Shown here piece after piece: positions 7,760-16,546 of a stretch of 64,000 nt of DNA (position 1 is its first letter; the number at the start of each line of letters is the position of its first letter). The DNA is from Prochlorococcus sp. AG-347-E23. Its GTDB lineage: Bacteria > Cyanobacteriota > Cyanobacteriia > PCC-6307 > Cyanobiaceae. The translations under genes and the position numbers were made by a program. Under the pieces are notes generated by a model. The model saw nothing but the letters and a program-made list of their open reading frames with translations, was not told the origin of the DNA and made no database searches. Where the stretch lies: assembly GCA_003281685.1 (NCBI GenBank), contig QCBH01000001.1, forward strand, positions 186,001-250,000, given 5' to 3'.

Positions 7760-9289
7760 TCATAAATTTATTTTTTTAAGAAGAGTTTTAAATTCTTTTT
7801 TGCCAATAATTTTTTCAGCTGCGTAGGCACCACTTGCTGAAACAGCAGGAATTCCAATGCCTGGAAATGTACTTGCACCGCAAGTAAATAAATTCTTAAC
7901 TGGAGTTTTGCAGCCTGGGAAAAGACCTTTCGCTGCAGATAATGCAGGGCCGTAACTACCGCAATAGGTATTAGTGAATTTTTTATGAGTGATTGGGGTT
8001 CCAAGCATCTTTAAATCAATCCTTTCATCTATGTCAGGGATGAATTTTCTCATTGCATTAAGGAATATTGAACATCTTTTTTCTTTCAAAATTCTATATT
8101 CTAATTCCTTTGGATTTAGGCTTTCCCAAATTTCCCAAGGTTCATTTGCGGGAGTATATCCATGAAGAACATGTTTCCCTTTAGGGGCCATATTTTTATC
8201 TAAAATGGATGGGATTGAAAATACAGCTATATTTCTTTCTGCGGTTATACCTTTTTCCCACTCATCAACATGTATCGCATGTATTGGCAAATCTTCAAGA
8301 CCATCAGCATTAAAACCTAGATGTATATGAAGGAAAGAATCACATTTATTAGGGTTCAAAACTTTTGTATTCCATTTTTTTGAAATCTCATTTGGAATTA
8401 GCTTTTTTAAATTCCAAACATCAGTATTCGCGACAACAGATTCACAACTATAACTAGAACCATTATTAAGAGTTATACCTGTAGCTAAATTTTTATTGAA
8501 GTTAATTGTCTTCACTCTCGAAGAGAGAATTAATTCTCCTCCATTTTTTTTAAATCCATTAATTAGGGCTTTTACGATAGATTCACTACCTCCTTTGGGG
8601 TATTCAAGGTATGAATTTGGTTCAAACCATTCGTTAAATAAAGTAGCCATCGCAGCTGTATTTGTATCATGCATTGACATACCACTTATCAAAAAGCTCA
8701 ATAAATCAACCCAATTTCTGAGAAAAGGATCCTTTAGATGATTATTTACTAAATTCCCAAAGCCCTTATTAATTTTTGGTATTTGCTTGATATTAGGTAA
8801 AAATTTTGAGGTTAAATGTATTACATCTAAGAAATTTATTGATTCGGGAGAAAATGAGAGTAAAGGTATTTCATTAATTATTTGGCTAAGAGGTTTTATT
8901 CCTGAGATAAATGATTCCCATTCTTTAACGGATTTCTCACCTCTTAAAGTTTTAATTGTTTGTTTAAAAGGTTCTTCCCCCACATCAAGATTAAAATTAC
9001 CCTCTGGGACAATCACTTGCCAACCTTTGTATTGAAATAGTTCAACTTCTTCATCAAGTAATTTAAGAATTTGCCCTAAGGGATTGGTTGTCGGCCATTT
9101 ACCTATTCCACTCCATAATGAAGGACCTGATTCGAAAGTGTAACCTTTTCTTTTGAAACTGTGAGCAACACCTCCAGGTTGGGTATGTGCTTCACATATA
9201 AGAACTTTTTTGCCCGATAAAGCGAGAATTGCACCACAACATAAACCTCCTATTCCACTTCCTATTATTACAACATCATATTTGTTCAT
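7760..9289 (-). CDS. FAD-dependent carotenoid isomerase/desaturase-like protein
   Basis: This 509-residue flavoprotein of the phytoene desaturase/CRTISO superfamily begins with the dinucleotide-binding signature VVIIGSGIGGLCCGAILALS and GKKVLICEAHTQPGGVAHSF. The C-terminal FAD motif is near TCGASTFPGIGIPAVSASGA. Relatives isomerise poly-cis lycopene or reduce retinoids. The exact substrate is unsure, because CrtH has a second relative in cyanobacteria and this sequence could be either. No membrane helix is obvious, and it is probably peripheral on the thylakoid. Confidence 0.8.
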   Translation of the reverse strand: MNKYDVVIIGSGIGGLCCGAILALSGKKVLICEAHTQPGGVAHSFKRKGYTFESGPSLWSGIGKWPTTNPLGQILKLLDEEVELFQYKGWQVIVPEGNFNLDVGEEPFKQTIKTLRGEKSVKEWESFISGIKPLSQIINEIPLLSFSPESINFLDVIHLTSKFLPNIKQIPKINKGFGNLVNNHLKDPFLRNWVDLLSFLISGMSMHDTNTAAMATLFNEWFEPNSYLEYPKGGSESIVKALINGFKKNGGELILSSRVKTINFNKNLATGITLNNGSSYSCESVVANTDVWNLKKLIPNEISKKWNTKVLNPNKCDSFLHIHLGFNADGLEDLPIHAIHVDEWEKGITAERNIAVFSIPSILDKNMAPKGKHVLHGYTPANEPWEIWESLNPKELEYRILKEKRCSIFLNAMRKFIPDIDERIDLKMLGTPITHKKFTNTYCGSYGPALSAAKGLFPGCKTPVKNLFTCGASTFPGIGIPAVSASGAYAAEKIIGKKEFKTLLKKINL

Positions 9290-9328
9290 TAAATATTTAC
9301 TTTACTCTACTTGTAAAACTAATTCTTT

Positions 9329-9439
9329 TTAGACAAATGTATAAGTTGAAGTTGTAATACTCAGTACAACAGCTAAGAAAAAAATGTAAGGAATTGCTTT
9401 TAAAGGTATGTATCCTTGGCTTTTAGAAATAAAATCCAT
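9329..9439 (-). CDS. Small single-helix membrane protein
   Basis: The 36-residue frame starts MDFISKSQGYIPLKAIPYIF and continues FLAVVLSITTSTYTFV. It has one membrane helix at the C terminus. It lies just upstream of the FAD oxidoreductase on the same strand. No family is recognised. Confidence 0.5.
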   Translation of the reverse strand: MDFISKSQGYIPLKAIPYIFFLAVVLSITTSTYTFV

Positions 9440-9588
9440 TAATTTAGTTACTTAATGTAAACATAATAACGAGATCTTGTTCCTTATGTGTGCCAAAAAT
9501 TTATTTTTTTAGAAATATATTGAAACAAAGAAATCTTTTTGGAAAAATTTTTTAAATAAAAACATTTTTTATGAAGCTATCTTAGTAT

Positions 9589-10098
9589 TTGATTCCTAGA
9601 TTAAGATCTATTATGAAACACTTCCCTGATATTGATGAGATAAAACTTTTAGAAAAAAATTCTCAAAAAAATGGTAGCGGAATTGTATATGAGGAATTAT
9701 TAGGAATATGGAAGTTTAAGTTTGTATGGGGAAAGGAATCAGATGAAATCAATAATATACCTAGCTCGATTCTCCAAGTATTGTCAGCAAGACTTGAATT
9801 AAAAAGTAAAAATAAAGAAGATCAAATAAATTATGAAATAAAAAATTCAATTAATTTCGGATTATTAAATATTACTTTTACAGGCAACGCAGAATTAAAA
9901 GGGCTTAGACCTTTATTGGCTTTTTATTTTGAAGAATTGAAAATTAGTATTAGAAGTTTTCCAATATTTAATAAGGAATTAAAAAAACCAGAAGATAAAA
10001 AAATGCCTTTTTTCTCACTTGTAGGAATTAGCACTAAAGATAATTGGTTATGTGCTCGAGGCAGGGGCGGAGGTCTTGCAATATGGGTTAAGTCTTAA
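9589..10098 (+). CDS. Conserved hypothetical protein, fibrillin-like pattern
   Basis: This 169-residue soluble protein has an early Trp motif (ELLGIWKFKFVWGK) and ends GRGGGLAIWVKS. Together these recall plastid-lipid-associated (fibrillin) proteins, which bind lipids in thylakoid-associated particles. The resemblance is weak and by eye only. The start is TTG at 9589 or ATG at 9613 (MKHFPDI). Confidence 0.5.
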   Translation: MIPRLRSIMKHFPDIDEIKLLEKNSQKNGSGIVYEELLGIWKFKFVWGKESDEINNIPSSILQVLSARLELKSKNKEDQINYEIKNSINFGLLNITFTGNAELKGLRPLLAFYFEELKISIRSFPIFNKELKKPEDKKMPFFSLVGISTKDNWLCARGRGGGLAIWVKS

Positions 10099-10099
10099 A

Positions 10100-10315
10100 T
10101 TAGTGGTATTCTCCTGGATGATCTACCTTTCTTACGGTAACTTTATCAACTTTTTGTCCATTAAATCTCAAGAGATCATCTCCTGAAAAGTCATAGCCCA
10201 AGCGTTGACCTATTAGGGCAATATCATCCGCTGTAGAGGATGTAGTAACCTTCTTCTTTAAGTCTTCATCAGATTGCATTTTAATTAAAAATTTTCTTAT
10301 TTCAGAAAAACTCAT
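10100..10315 (-). CDS. Nif11-like domain protein
   Basis: This 71-residue protein resembles the Nif11 domain: an N-terminal helix (FSEIRKFLIKMQSDEDLKKK), then TADDIALIGQRLGYDFSGDDL. The domain occurs alone and as the leader of some peptide natural products. There is no cysteine-rich core and no modification enzyme nearby, so I read it as a stand-alone Nif11 protein. It abuts the preceding convergent gene. Confidence 0.65.
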   Translation of the reverse strand: MSFSEIRKFLIKMQSDEDLKKKVTTSSTADDIALIGQRLGYDFSGDDLLRFNGQKVDKVTVRKVDHPGEYH

Positions 10316-10407
10316 TACTAGGATTTGATTGATTGATGTTAAAAAAATTTATAAAATCTTTTTCTTATTAAGAACAAGATAGATAGATAATTATTATACT
10401 GTTTTTT

Positions 10408-10725
10408 ATGACTTACCTATTCCTCTATATAATTGGCATAATTTTAATATGGTGGACATATCGTGTTGGTTGGCTTGAGGCGCTCAAGACAGTAGTTAAA
10501 GTTATAGTTCCCTCAGCGCTTATTATTTTATTTAACATTAAAGCCGGAAGATTACTTTTTAAAAGTCCTGTAGTTGGTTTATTAAGCGCTTTGCCTACCT
10601 CTATTTTTATTTTTAGAGGTTCATTGCCTTTAGTTAGTTATATAAATAACTGGATTGAAAATAAAATAAATAAGTATGATGATTCGGAAGTTATAGATAC
10701 TGATTCAGTGTCTCTAGATGATTAA
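10408..10725 (+). CDS. Membrane protein of unknown function
   Basis: This 105-residue protein has two or three hydrophobic segments (YLFLYIIGIILIWWTYRVGW, then VIVPSALIILFNIKAG, then a weaker third). The acidic C-terminal tail ends DTDSVSLDD. No family is recognised. Confidence 0.6.
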   Translation: MTYLFLYIIGIILIWWTYRVGWLEALKTVVKVIVPSALIILFNIKAGRLLFKSPVVGLLSALPTSIFIFRGSLPLVSYINNWIENKINKYDDSEVIDTDSVSLDD

Positions 10726-10736
10726 TTTAATTTAAT

Positions 10737-11129
10737 TCAATCAAAGCCAAGAAATAATTCTTTGTGTACAACAAGAACATCAAATAAAGTTGTTCCATGA
10801 ATAGGACTTAATGGGATTTTGTCTATATTCAATGCTTCTGCGCAAATTAAATGAGCATCCCATTTTGTTTTGTGATCACTTATTTCAATTGACCACTCAA
10901 TTACTTTTTTGAAATGATCTGGCATCTCCGAACCAATTTTTCTGCAAATTTGACATAGAACTGACAAAAGAGGAGGCTTTGATGGCCTTTTTAAATCTTT
11001 AATAAGACTAGGCTGTGTAAAAACACTTGTATAGCGGATGTAGTCTATCAATTCATATTCTTCTTTAGTAAGAGCTGCTTTATCTAATGCTGCTTCAAAT
11101 TCGTCTATGGGGGTTATGGGCCTGTCCAA
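10737..11129 (-). CDS. Conserved hypothetical protein
   Basis: This 130-residue protein begins MDRPITPIDEFEAALDKAAL and is largely helical, with two cysteines in VLCQICRKIG. It is soluble with no export signal. Its start lies 4 bp from the end of tatA on the same strand, so the two are probably co-transcribed. The function is unknown. Confidence 0.6.
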   Translation of the reverse strand: MDRPITPIDEFEAALDKAALTKEEYELIDYIRYTSVFTQPSLIKDLKRPSKPPLLSVLCQICRKIGSEMPDHFKKVIEWSIEISDHKTKWDAHLICAEALNIDKIPLSPIHGTTLFDVLVVHKELFLGFD

Positions 11130-11133
11130 GATA

Positions 11134-11424
11134 TTAGTTGTTGCTGTTTTCTTTATTTGAAAAATTCTTGGTTTCTGAATCTAATTTTTCTTGATTAATT
11201 TCATTGGTTTGATTATTTTCTATAGATTTAGGAGGTTCATCTTTATCTTCTTCGTTCATAACTTGATCGATTTCATTTTGAAATTCATTCGAAGCTTTTT
11301 TAAGACTTTTCAAAGTTTTGCCAAGCTGTTTTCCTAATTCTGGAAGCTTTTTTGGACCAAAAATTAAAAGAGCTAAGATAAGTATAACAGTAACTTCAGG
11401 CAAACCTACACCAAAAATATTCAT
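11134..11424 (-). CDS. tatA: Sec-independent translocase protein TatA/TatE
   Basis: This 96-residue protein has the TatA layout: a short N-terminal membrane helix (LPEVTVILILALLIFG), the FGPKKLPELGKQLGKTLK hinge and amphipathic helix, then an acidic disordered tail. TatA forms the channel part of the twin-arginine pathway, which exports folded proteins across thylakoid and plasma membranes. The length and FGPKKLPE motif are typical. Confidence 0.92.
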   Translation of the reverse strand: MNIFGVGLPEVTVILILALLIFGPKKLPELGKQLGKTLKSLKKASNEFQNEIDQVMNEEDKDEPPKSIENNQTNEINQEKLDSETKNFSNKENSNN

Positions 11425-11514
11425 AGCTGATAACTATTTAACTAATTAGGAAATCTATTATTAAATATAGTCAAATCATTTGGAAATTTCATTCTTGAAA
11501 TAGCTTTATTAATA

Positions 11515-11652
11515 TTAAAAAATTTTGAAAAATATTATTGTTATAAATACTCCTTTAAAGAAAACTAACCAAAGTAATTGATAATTACTCAATTTGAATT
11601 TTTGTTGGTACCAATTTATAAGAGTTTTATGTTTATCTATTAGTTTTCTCAT
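11515..11652 (-). CDS. Small membrane protein
   Basis: The ATG frame encodes 45 residues: MRKLIDKHKTLINWYQQKFK, then LSNYQLLWLVFFKGVFITII and a short end. A basic amphipathic N terminus is followed by one membrane helix, a layout repeated among small Prochlorococcus proteins. It occupies most of the otherwise gene-free stretch 11425-11815. Confidence 0.5.
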   Translation of the reverse strand: MRKLIDKHKTLINWYQQKFKLSNYQLLWLVFFKGVFITIIFFKIF

Positions 11653-11814
11653 TTTCACCGAGATTATTTATTACTATCACTTATTTTATCTTAATTTCTT
11701 CTATTATTACTTTATGAAATTCCTAGATTAAATTCAAATTTGATTATCATATTAAATTTAATTCTTTTCTAAATTATTGAAACTATTGGCTAAATATCTA
11801 TTATCTTAAAAAAA

Positions 11815-12054
11815 ATGAAGTACTTATTTGTTGTTTTTTACCTATTTTGTTTAGTTTATCCAGCTGAAGCCGTTACCACAAAAATGTTTAAAGTATTGGA
11901 TACGTGTGCAAGATATCGACTCGGTGAGATTAATGCTAATGAGGCTATAGAAAAACTAAAATTAAAATTAACGAATTCTTCCATCAATCAACCAAAGGAC
12001 CTAGTAAAAAAATATTGCTCAGTGTTTACTCCAAATGAAAAAATTGAATTTTAA
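11815..12054 (+). CDS. Secreted small protein
   Basis: This 79-residue protein has a clear signal peptide (MKYLFVVFYLFCLVYPAEA, cleavage after AEA). The mature part is about 60 residues with two cysteines (DTCARY and KKYCSV) that could form a disulfide. It is probably periplasmic. No function is assigned. Confidence 0.6.
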   Translation: MKYLFVVFYLFCLVYPAEAVTTKMFKVLDTCARYRLGEINANEAIEKLKLKLTNSSINQPKDLVKKYCSVFTPNEKIEF

Positions 12055-12070
12055 TATTAGTAATACATAT

Positions 12071-12205
12071 TTAAGTATTCTTTTTTGGATAATCTCTAGC
12101 TTTGTTTCGTGTTTCTTTAACTTTTTTAAAATTAGTTATTTTTAAATTAAAAATAACTCCCAAAAAAAGAATAAGAAATAAAAAAATATATATTATTAAT
12201 TCCAT
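12071..12205 (-). CDS. Small membrane-anchored protein
   Basis: A 44-residue frame has an N-terminal membrane helix (MELIIYIFLFLILFLGVIFN) and a strongly basic tail (KKVKETRNKARDYPKKNT). It converges on the small secreted protein gene. The function is unknown. Confidence 0.45.
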   Translation of the reverse strand: MELIIYIFLFLILFLGVIFNLKITNFKKVKETRNKARDYPKKNT

Positions 12206-12355
12206 AATATTGAATTAATAAATCCACCATAGTTTATTTCAATAATTTTTTAGTATCTTTTAAAACAAAAAAACTGACTTTAGTATTAGTTATTTACTTT
12301 GAAGGTCACAAAAAAATCATATTAACCCCTAATATGGAATTTTATAAGAACTGTT

Positions 12356-12805
12356 GTGCAGATTGGTGATAAAATTCCAGAATTTTCTTTACTGGATCAA
12401 AATGGAGTTAAAAGGTCAAATAAGGGATTAAAAAGCCCCCTTGTTTTGTTTTTTTATCCAAAAGATGATACGCCGGGTTGCACTATAGAAGTTTGCGGAT
12501 TTAGAGATAAATATGATTTATTTAAAGTATTAGGTGCACAAGTTTGGGGAGTAAGTAATGGAACTACCTCAAGTCATTTGGCATTTGCTAATAAAAATAA
12601 ATTACAATATCCACTACTTTGTGACACTAATGACTCTCTTAGGAAAACTTTTAAAGTTCCTAAAGTATTAGGTTTTATGGATGGTAGGGTAACTTACGTC
12701 ATTGATCGTAAAGGGACAGTTAGGCATATTTTTAGAGATTTATTAAATGGTCCTGAACACATTAAAGAGGCTATTAGAGTACTTAAGGAAATTCAAAATC
12801 AATAG
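12356..12805 (+). CDS. prxQ: Peroxiredoxin of the BCP/PrxQ family
   Basis: This 149-residue protein starts at GTG. The peroxidatic cysteine is in DDTPGCTIEVCGF, with the resolving cysteine five residues on, as in PrxQ/BCP enzymes. It reduces hydrogen peroxide and alkyl hydroperoxides using thioredoxin. Length and motifs fit the family over the whole protein. It stands alone with no visible operon partner. Confidence 0.92.
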   Translation: MQIGDKIPEFSLLDQNGVKRSNKGLKSPLVLFFYPKDDTPGCTIEVCGFRDKYDLFKVLGAQVWGVSNGTTSSHLAFANKNKLQYPLLCDTNDSLRKTFKVPKVLGFMDGRVTYVIDRKGTVRHIFRDLLNGPEHIKEAIRVLKEIQNQ

Positions 12806-12872
12806 ATTATTATTCAAAGAACTTTAGATTAATAATTTTTGTTTTATTATAGTTCCAGCTTTTTTAAATATT

Positions 12873-13145
12873 ATGAAGAAAATGGGAATGCAGGCTGTTG
12901 ATCTTGCTATCCAAAATGGAGTAGATCTTGACGGTACTCCAATCCCTCAAAAAATGTTAGATCTATATAACAGAATTATGGATGCGGAGAATAAAAGACA
13001 AAGGAGTGGTGTTAAAAAATCAATGAGAAATAGATGTGTCAAAACTGGTTCTAAGCATTTTGATAAAGAAACATTAAATCAATTATTAATAGAATCGGGA
13101 TGGGAAGGTCTCAAAGAAAAGGAAATTTTATTTTTTTATAACTAA
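12873..13145 (+). CDS. Conserved hypothetical protein
   Basis: This 90-residue basic protein begins MKKMGMQAVDLAIQNGVDLD and contains MRNRCVKTGSKHFDKETLNQ. It has no membrane segment. It is predicted soluble and may bind nucleic acid given its charge, but that is a guess. Confidence 0.55.
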   Translation: MKKMGMQAVDLAIQNGVDLDGTPIPQKMLDLYNRIMDAENKRQRSGVKKSMRNRCVKTGSKHFDKETLNQLLIESGWEGLKEKEILFFYN

Positions 13146-13245
13146 AAATTTTTCTAATTAACATAAAAATTATTTACTTTAATTCTTTACTTTAATTAAT
13201 AAACTGAGAACTAATTAAATATTTTCTAAGATCTAATTTTTTGAA

Positions 13246-13590
13246 TTATTTAAACCATCCTTTTTTGTTAGAAGACATTATTTTCTCTTTTTCTGCTTTT
13301 GTTTTATTACTTGCTTTTTTGAAAGCCAAGTTGGATTCTATAACTGTAATTATTGATATAAAAAAAAGACCGGCAATTCCAATTATTTGTTCTCTTTGAG
13401 AAGATTCTGAATCTACTTGTAAAAAAAAACCTAAAGCAAACCATGCAGTACTTGCAGTGATGGTAAAAAAATAGGGTTTCCATCTTCTTTGATATAAGTA
13501 ACCAGAACCTAAACCAGGAAGAAAATTTAAAAAAGATGCTACCCACCCTTTTGAAGATGCAAGTATTTCGTCTCTTGAGGGATACGGCAT
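13246..13590 (-). CDS. Membrane protein of unknown function
   Basis: This 114-residue protein has an N-terminal segment (ASFLNFLPGLGSGYLYQRRW) that resembles the short hydrophobic motif of TM2-type proteins. Two membrane helices follow (PYFFTITASTAWFALGFFLQ and IIGIAGLFFISIITVIE). The C terminus is lysine-rich. The function is unknown. Confidence 0.6.
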   Translation of the reverse strand: MPYPSRDEILASSKGWVASFLNFLPGLGSGYLYQRRWKPYFFTITASTAWFALGFFLQVDSESSQREQIIGIAGLFFISIITVIESNLAFKKASNKTKAEKEKIMSSNKKGWFK

Positions 13591-13595
13591 TTATG

Positions 13596-13700
13596 TTAGG
13601 TATTTATTAAATGTGAATTTATATAAGCAAAAGATATTGCTGCACAGATTACCCAACTAAAGGGTAAGAACATTCTTATTTTTTCTTTATTGTTATTCAT
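13596..13700 (-). CDS. Small single-helix membrane protein
   Basis: A 34-residue ATG frame begins MNNNKEKIRMFLPFSWVICA, with one membrane helix and a basic N terminus. It sits 5 bp upstream of the next membrane protein gene on the same strand, so the two may be co-expressed. Confidence 0.45.
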   Translation of the reverse strand: MNNNKEKIRMFLPFSWVICAAISFAYINSHLINT

Positions 13701-13768
13701 ACTTTTAATTATGAAAAATATTTTTAAAATCTGTGGATTTAATGGATAACTTAAAACCAGAAGAATTA

Positions 13769-13792
13769 AAAAAGACGGTTAAACCGTCTTTT
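13769..13792. terminator. Bidirectional intrinsic terminator-like hairpin
   Basis: The inverted repeat AAAGACGG-TTAAA-CCGTCTTT is flanked by A-rich and T-rich runs, so it could stop transcription in either direction. It lies beyond the 3' end of the coiled-coil gene at 13819-14055. Confidence 0.75.
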
Positions 13793-13818
13793 AAAAAAGT
13801 AATTTCTATAAAATTAAA

Positions 13819-14055
13819 TTAATTGTTTTTTGAGGCTGAGAGTACTTTAAGTTCTTTCTTTACTTCTTTTTCTCTCTCTTCAAGATGTTTTAGTTGAGCT
13901 TTAAAAGCATCTTCAAGTCTTATTTTTTGTGTTGTAATTTCATCAAGCTCTTCTTGATGTTGGTTTTTCTTTAACTCCCTCATTTCACTATCGGAAATAA
14001 CATATACTGAGCGATATGAAGGTGTTTCAAAAAGAAGATCAAACATTGAATACAT
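13819..14055 (-). CDS. Coiled-coil hypothetical protein
   Basis: From the ATG at the complement of 14053-14055 the protein is 78 residues. A short hydrophobic start (MYSMFDLLFETPSYRSVYVI) is followed by a charged coiled coil (EELDEITTQKIRLEDAFKAQ and LEEREKEVKKELK). An AAAGG ribosome binding site lies about 7 bp upstream, which favours this start over the longer open frame reaching 14169. The function is unknown. Confidence 0.6.
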   Translation of the reverse strand: MYSMFDLLFETPSYRSVYVISDSEMRELKKNQHQEELDEITTQKIRLEDAFKAQLKHLEEREKEVKKELKVLSASKNN

Positions 14056-14256
14056 AAGTGACCTTTGAATTAGTACAAATCCAATATCTAATAATTTTTT
14101 TAAATATGAAAGGATAAATACCGAAGATATTGATACGGCAAATACACCGAATTTCGGTTTACATAACATAACCGCCCAGTATTTACCGATCGAATTTTAA
14201 GGTATATTTTAAACTATTAGACATTATTCAAAATTATAAATTAAGAAGAACTAAAA

Positions 14257-14694
14257 ATGGATTTAAAAATTACTAAAACATTAGTAATACCATCAAACGA
14301 AATTAAGTGGCGATTTTCCAGATCCTCAGGTCCTGGAGGGCAGAATGTAAATAAAATTGAAAGCAGAGTAGAGATTATTTTTAATTTAGAAGATTCAAAA
14401 GTCCTAAATGATTATCAGAAAGCAATTCTTAAGATTAATTTGAAAAATAAATTAGTGAAAAATAGTTTATGTTTAGCGGTTCAAGAACATAGAAATCAAT
14501 TATTAAATAGGCAGCTAGCCTTAATGAAATTTAGTTCAATTATAAAAGATGGCTTAAATAAACCATTTAAATTTAGAAAATCTACAAAACCTACTAAAGC
14601 ATCTCAAAAGAAAAGGGTTGAGTTTAAGAAAAAACGGGGCGAATTGAAAAAAGGTAGGCAAAAAGAAAAAATATATGAAGTATTAGAAAAATAA
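14257..14694 (+). CDS. arfB: Peptidyl-tRNA hydrolase ArfB-like (RF-1 domain)
   Basis: This 145-residue single-domain protein carries the GGQ loop in SRSSGPGGQNVNKIESRVEI and has a basic C-terminal tail (KKRVEFKKKRGELKKGRQKE). ArfB/YaeJ proteins enter ribosomes stalled without a stop codon, put the tail into the empty mRNA channel and cleave peptidyl-tRNA. Length and both features match. It lacks the codon-recognition domains of RF1/RF2. Confidence 0.88.
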   Translation: MDLKITKTLVIPSNEIKWRFSRSSGPGGQNVNKIESRVEIIFNLEDSKVLNDYQKAILKINLKNKLVKNSLCLAVQEHRNQLLNRQLALMKFSSIIKDGLNKPFKFRKSTKPTKASQKKRVEFKKKRGELKKGRQKEKIYEVLEK

Positions 14695-14754
14695 ATATTT
14701 TCCTCACAAATTGCAATGAAATCATATGATTAATTTAATTTTGGTTTTGGTTTT

Positions 14755-15003
14755 TTGAATTCAAATAATGATTTTTGGTTAATTGACTCTAATTTTGTAG
14801 GGGTGATCCGTTTTTATAAAGATAAAGAGCACTCTGATAAATCTATTGCTCATATGTTTATTGAAGAAGGGATCATTATGGGAATTCATGGGGAAAATCC
14901 TCCATTAATGAAAACTAGAAAAAAAATTGTTATCGAAGAAGCAAGATTATTATGGCAAAAATTGTTAAATGAAGGTTGGCAAAAAACTACTAAGAAATGG
15001 TGA
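14755..15003 (+). CDS. DUF1651 family protein
   Basis: This 82-residue protein starts at TTG and shows the DUF1651 pattern: FWLIDSNFVGVIRFYKD near the start, GENPPLMKTRKKIVIEEARL in the middle and a GWQKT end. The family is common in marine picocyanobacteria and of unknown role. A second member lies at 24783. Confidence 0.72.
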   Translation: MNSNNDFWLIDSNFVGVIRFYKDKEHSDKSIAHMFIEEGIIMGIHGENPPLMKTRKKIVIEEARLLWQKLLNEGWQKTTKKW

Positions 15004-15026
15004 GGAAATTCAAAAATAAAAATTTT

Positions 15027-15197
15027 TTAATTTAAGAAAATAAATGAACCTTTAGGATATAACCTGGAAATTTTTTTATATTGTAATAATTTCTTTTTTT
15101 TGATGTCGTTTTCATATCTTCTCAACATCATTAGGTAGTTTGTAAATCCAAAAATTACTAAAAAGACAATAAATCTTATTCCTGCCTCAAAGTTCAT
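15027..15197 (-). CDS. Small membrane protein
   Basis: From the internal ATG (MNFEAGIRFIVFLVIFGFTN) the protein is 56 residues with one membrane helix and a basic tail. The frame stays open to 15242, but the extra residues look non-coding. The function is unknown. Confidence 0.5.
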   Translation of the reverse strand: MNFEAGIRFIVFLVIFGFTNYLMMLRRYENDIKKKKLLQYKKISRLYPKGSFIFLN

Positions 15198-15262
15198 ATG
15201 AGTATTATTAAGCTTTATTTTAATCTGACAATTACTAATCAAAAATCAATCAGTATTTATAT

Positions 15263-16123
15263 CTAATTAAAACTTCTAGGAGAATATTTTTTTGATTTTA
15301 CTGAATAAAAAATACACAATAAAAGTAATATTGAAATTGCACTAAAGCTTCCGATTGGGTTTGGAATATTTTGTGTAAAAGGCCCTGCTAAAAAAGAAGG
15401 TGCATTTTCTTTAAATTCTATTAATCCGTTATTTATAAAAAACCAAATGCCCACAAGTCCTCCATGAATTCCTATGCAATTCCATAAAGAACCTTTATCT
15501 CTAATTTTTACTAATGATAGAAATATCCCAAGTAAAATAAATCCTAAACGTAATCCTATTACGTTCCAAAATATCTCATTTGATAAATTATGAACGAGGC
15601 TAAAAACTATAGCTTGTAAAGCTATTGATATTTTTGTACCATATTCAAATTTTAATTCTTCTAGTAACCAGCCTCTAAAAATTATTTCCTCTGCTAATCC
15701 AACACCTAATCCCAGTACAATAGAATTTAACAATATTATTGGCGAGAATTCACCTATCCAAGAAATACAATTTTTCTGCAATAGTGGTACCAGAATTAGA
15801 ACTATTAAAATGCAAGCATATAAAATACCTTTAAAAAAATTGACAAAGTTTTTTAAGAATTTGTCTTTAGTTATCCCAATAAGTACCCAAGCACTTGATT
15901 TATTTCGTTTGATATAAAACCAATATGGGAGTAAAAAGATAAAAAGTAAGAAAGTAATAATAGTACCAATTAAGGATAAATTTTCTTCTTCAAAATCAAA
16001 AAATAAAAGTGGCTGAGATAAAGCCCAGCCAATACCATAAAGAATTGGAATAAAAAATATAGTGGATAAAAATCTTGGTCTTAAAAGAAAAAAACTTTTA
16101 ATTAATATCATTAAATTTTTCAT
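15263..16123 (-). CDS. CPBP family intramembrane metalloprotease
   Basis: This 286-residue protein has about eight membrane helices and the paired-glutamate motif of the CAAX/CPBP protease family (LAEEIIFRGWLLEELKFEYG). Histidine-bearing motifs follow at FSLVHNLSN and in GIHGGLVGIW. Family members cleave prenylated or other membrane proteins. In cyanobacteria the substrate is usually unknown. Confidence 0.85.
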   Translation of the reverse strand: MKNLMILIKSFFLLRPRFLSTIFFIPILYGIGWALSQPLLFFDFEEENLSLIGTIITFLLFIFLLPYWFYIKRNKSSAWVLIGITKDKFLKNFVNFFKGILYACILIVLILVPLLQKNCISWIGEFSPIILLNSIVLGLGVGLAEEIIFRGWLLEELKFEYGTKISIALQAIVFSLVHNLSNEIFWNVIGLRLGFILLGIFLSLVKIRDKGSLWNCIGIHGGLVGIWFFINNGLIEFKENAPSFLAGPFTQNIPNPIGSFSAISILLLLCIFYSVKSKKYSPRSFN

Positions 16124-16140
16124 TTTAGTTTTAATATTAA

Positions 16141-16338
16141 CTAACCCCAGCCTTTGCCTTTTATTATTCTAACTACTTGTTCAAAAAGTTTTAGCTTTTT
16201 CTTTTTACTATAGTTTATTTTTTTTGAAAGCTTAGATAAATCTTTATAAAATTGCCGAGTTATTTTATCTTCTTTATTGCTAGGCCATAGTAAGTCTGAG
16301 CCCTCTTCATATTCTTCTTTATATCTTTCTTTATTCAA
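16141..16338 (-). CDS. Small basic hypothetical protein
   Basis: This 65-residue lysine-rich protein (MNKERYKEEYEEGSDLLWPS at the start, ending VRIIKGKGWG) has no membrane segment. It lies about 15 bp upstream of the CPBP protease gene on the same strand, so co-transcription is likely. Confidence 0.5.
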   Translation of the reverse strand: MNKERYKEEYEEGSDLLWPSNKEDKITRQFYKDLSKLSKKINYSKKKKLKLFEQVVRIIKGKGWG

Positions 16339-16427
16339 ATTTTTTTTATATCGTAATAATTTAAATTTTACTTATTGCAAATGCTTAAAAGTGATGTTTA
16401 TTAAATTTGTGAATTTATTTAAAATTT

Positions 16428-16517
16428 ATGCTGATTAATCTTTCAACTTTAATTTTTACATTATTATCTCCATTGCTTATTTTTGCAGTAATAGTATCTG
16501 TTTACTTATTTAATTAG
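16428..16517 (+). CDS. Very small membrane protein
   Basis: A 29-residue frame begins MLINLSTLIFTLLSPLLIFA and is nearly all one membrane helix, the shape of small photosystem and cytochrome subunits. No family match is claimed. Confidence 0.4.
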   Translation: MLINLSTLIFTLLSPLLIFAVIVSVYLFN

Positions 16518-16546
16518 GAAGTATTTATCAAAAAAACTTAATTAAT

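Noticed and set aside
7760..9289. Naming the FAD enzyme crtH outright
   Set aside because: Cyanobacteria carry more than one CRTISO-like protein and the two cannot be told apart here by eye.
10100..10315. A Nif11-type peptide natural product precursor
   Set aside because: The protein has no cysteine-rich or double-glycine core and no modifying enzyme lies nearby; it is read as a stand-alone Nif11 domain.
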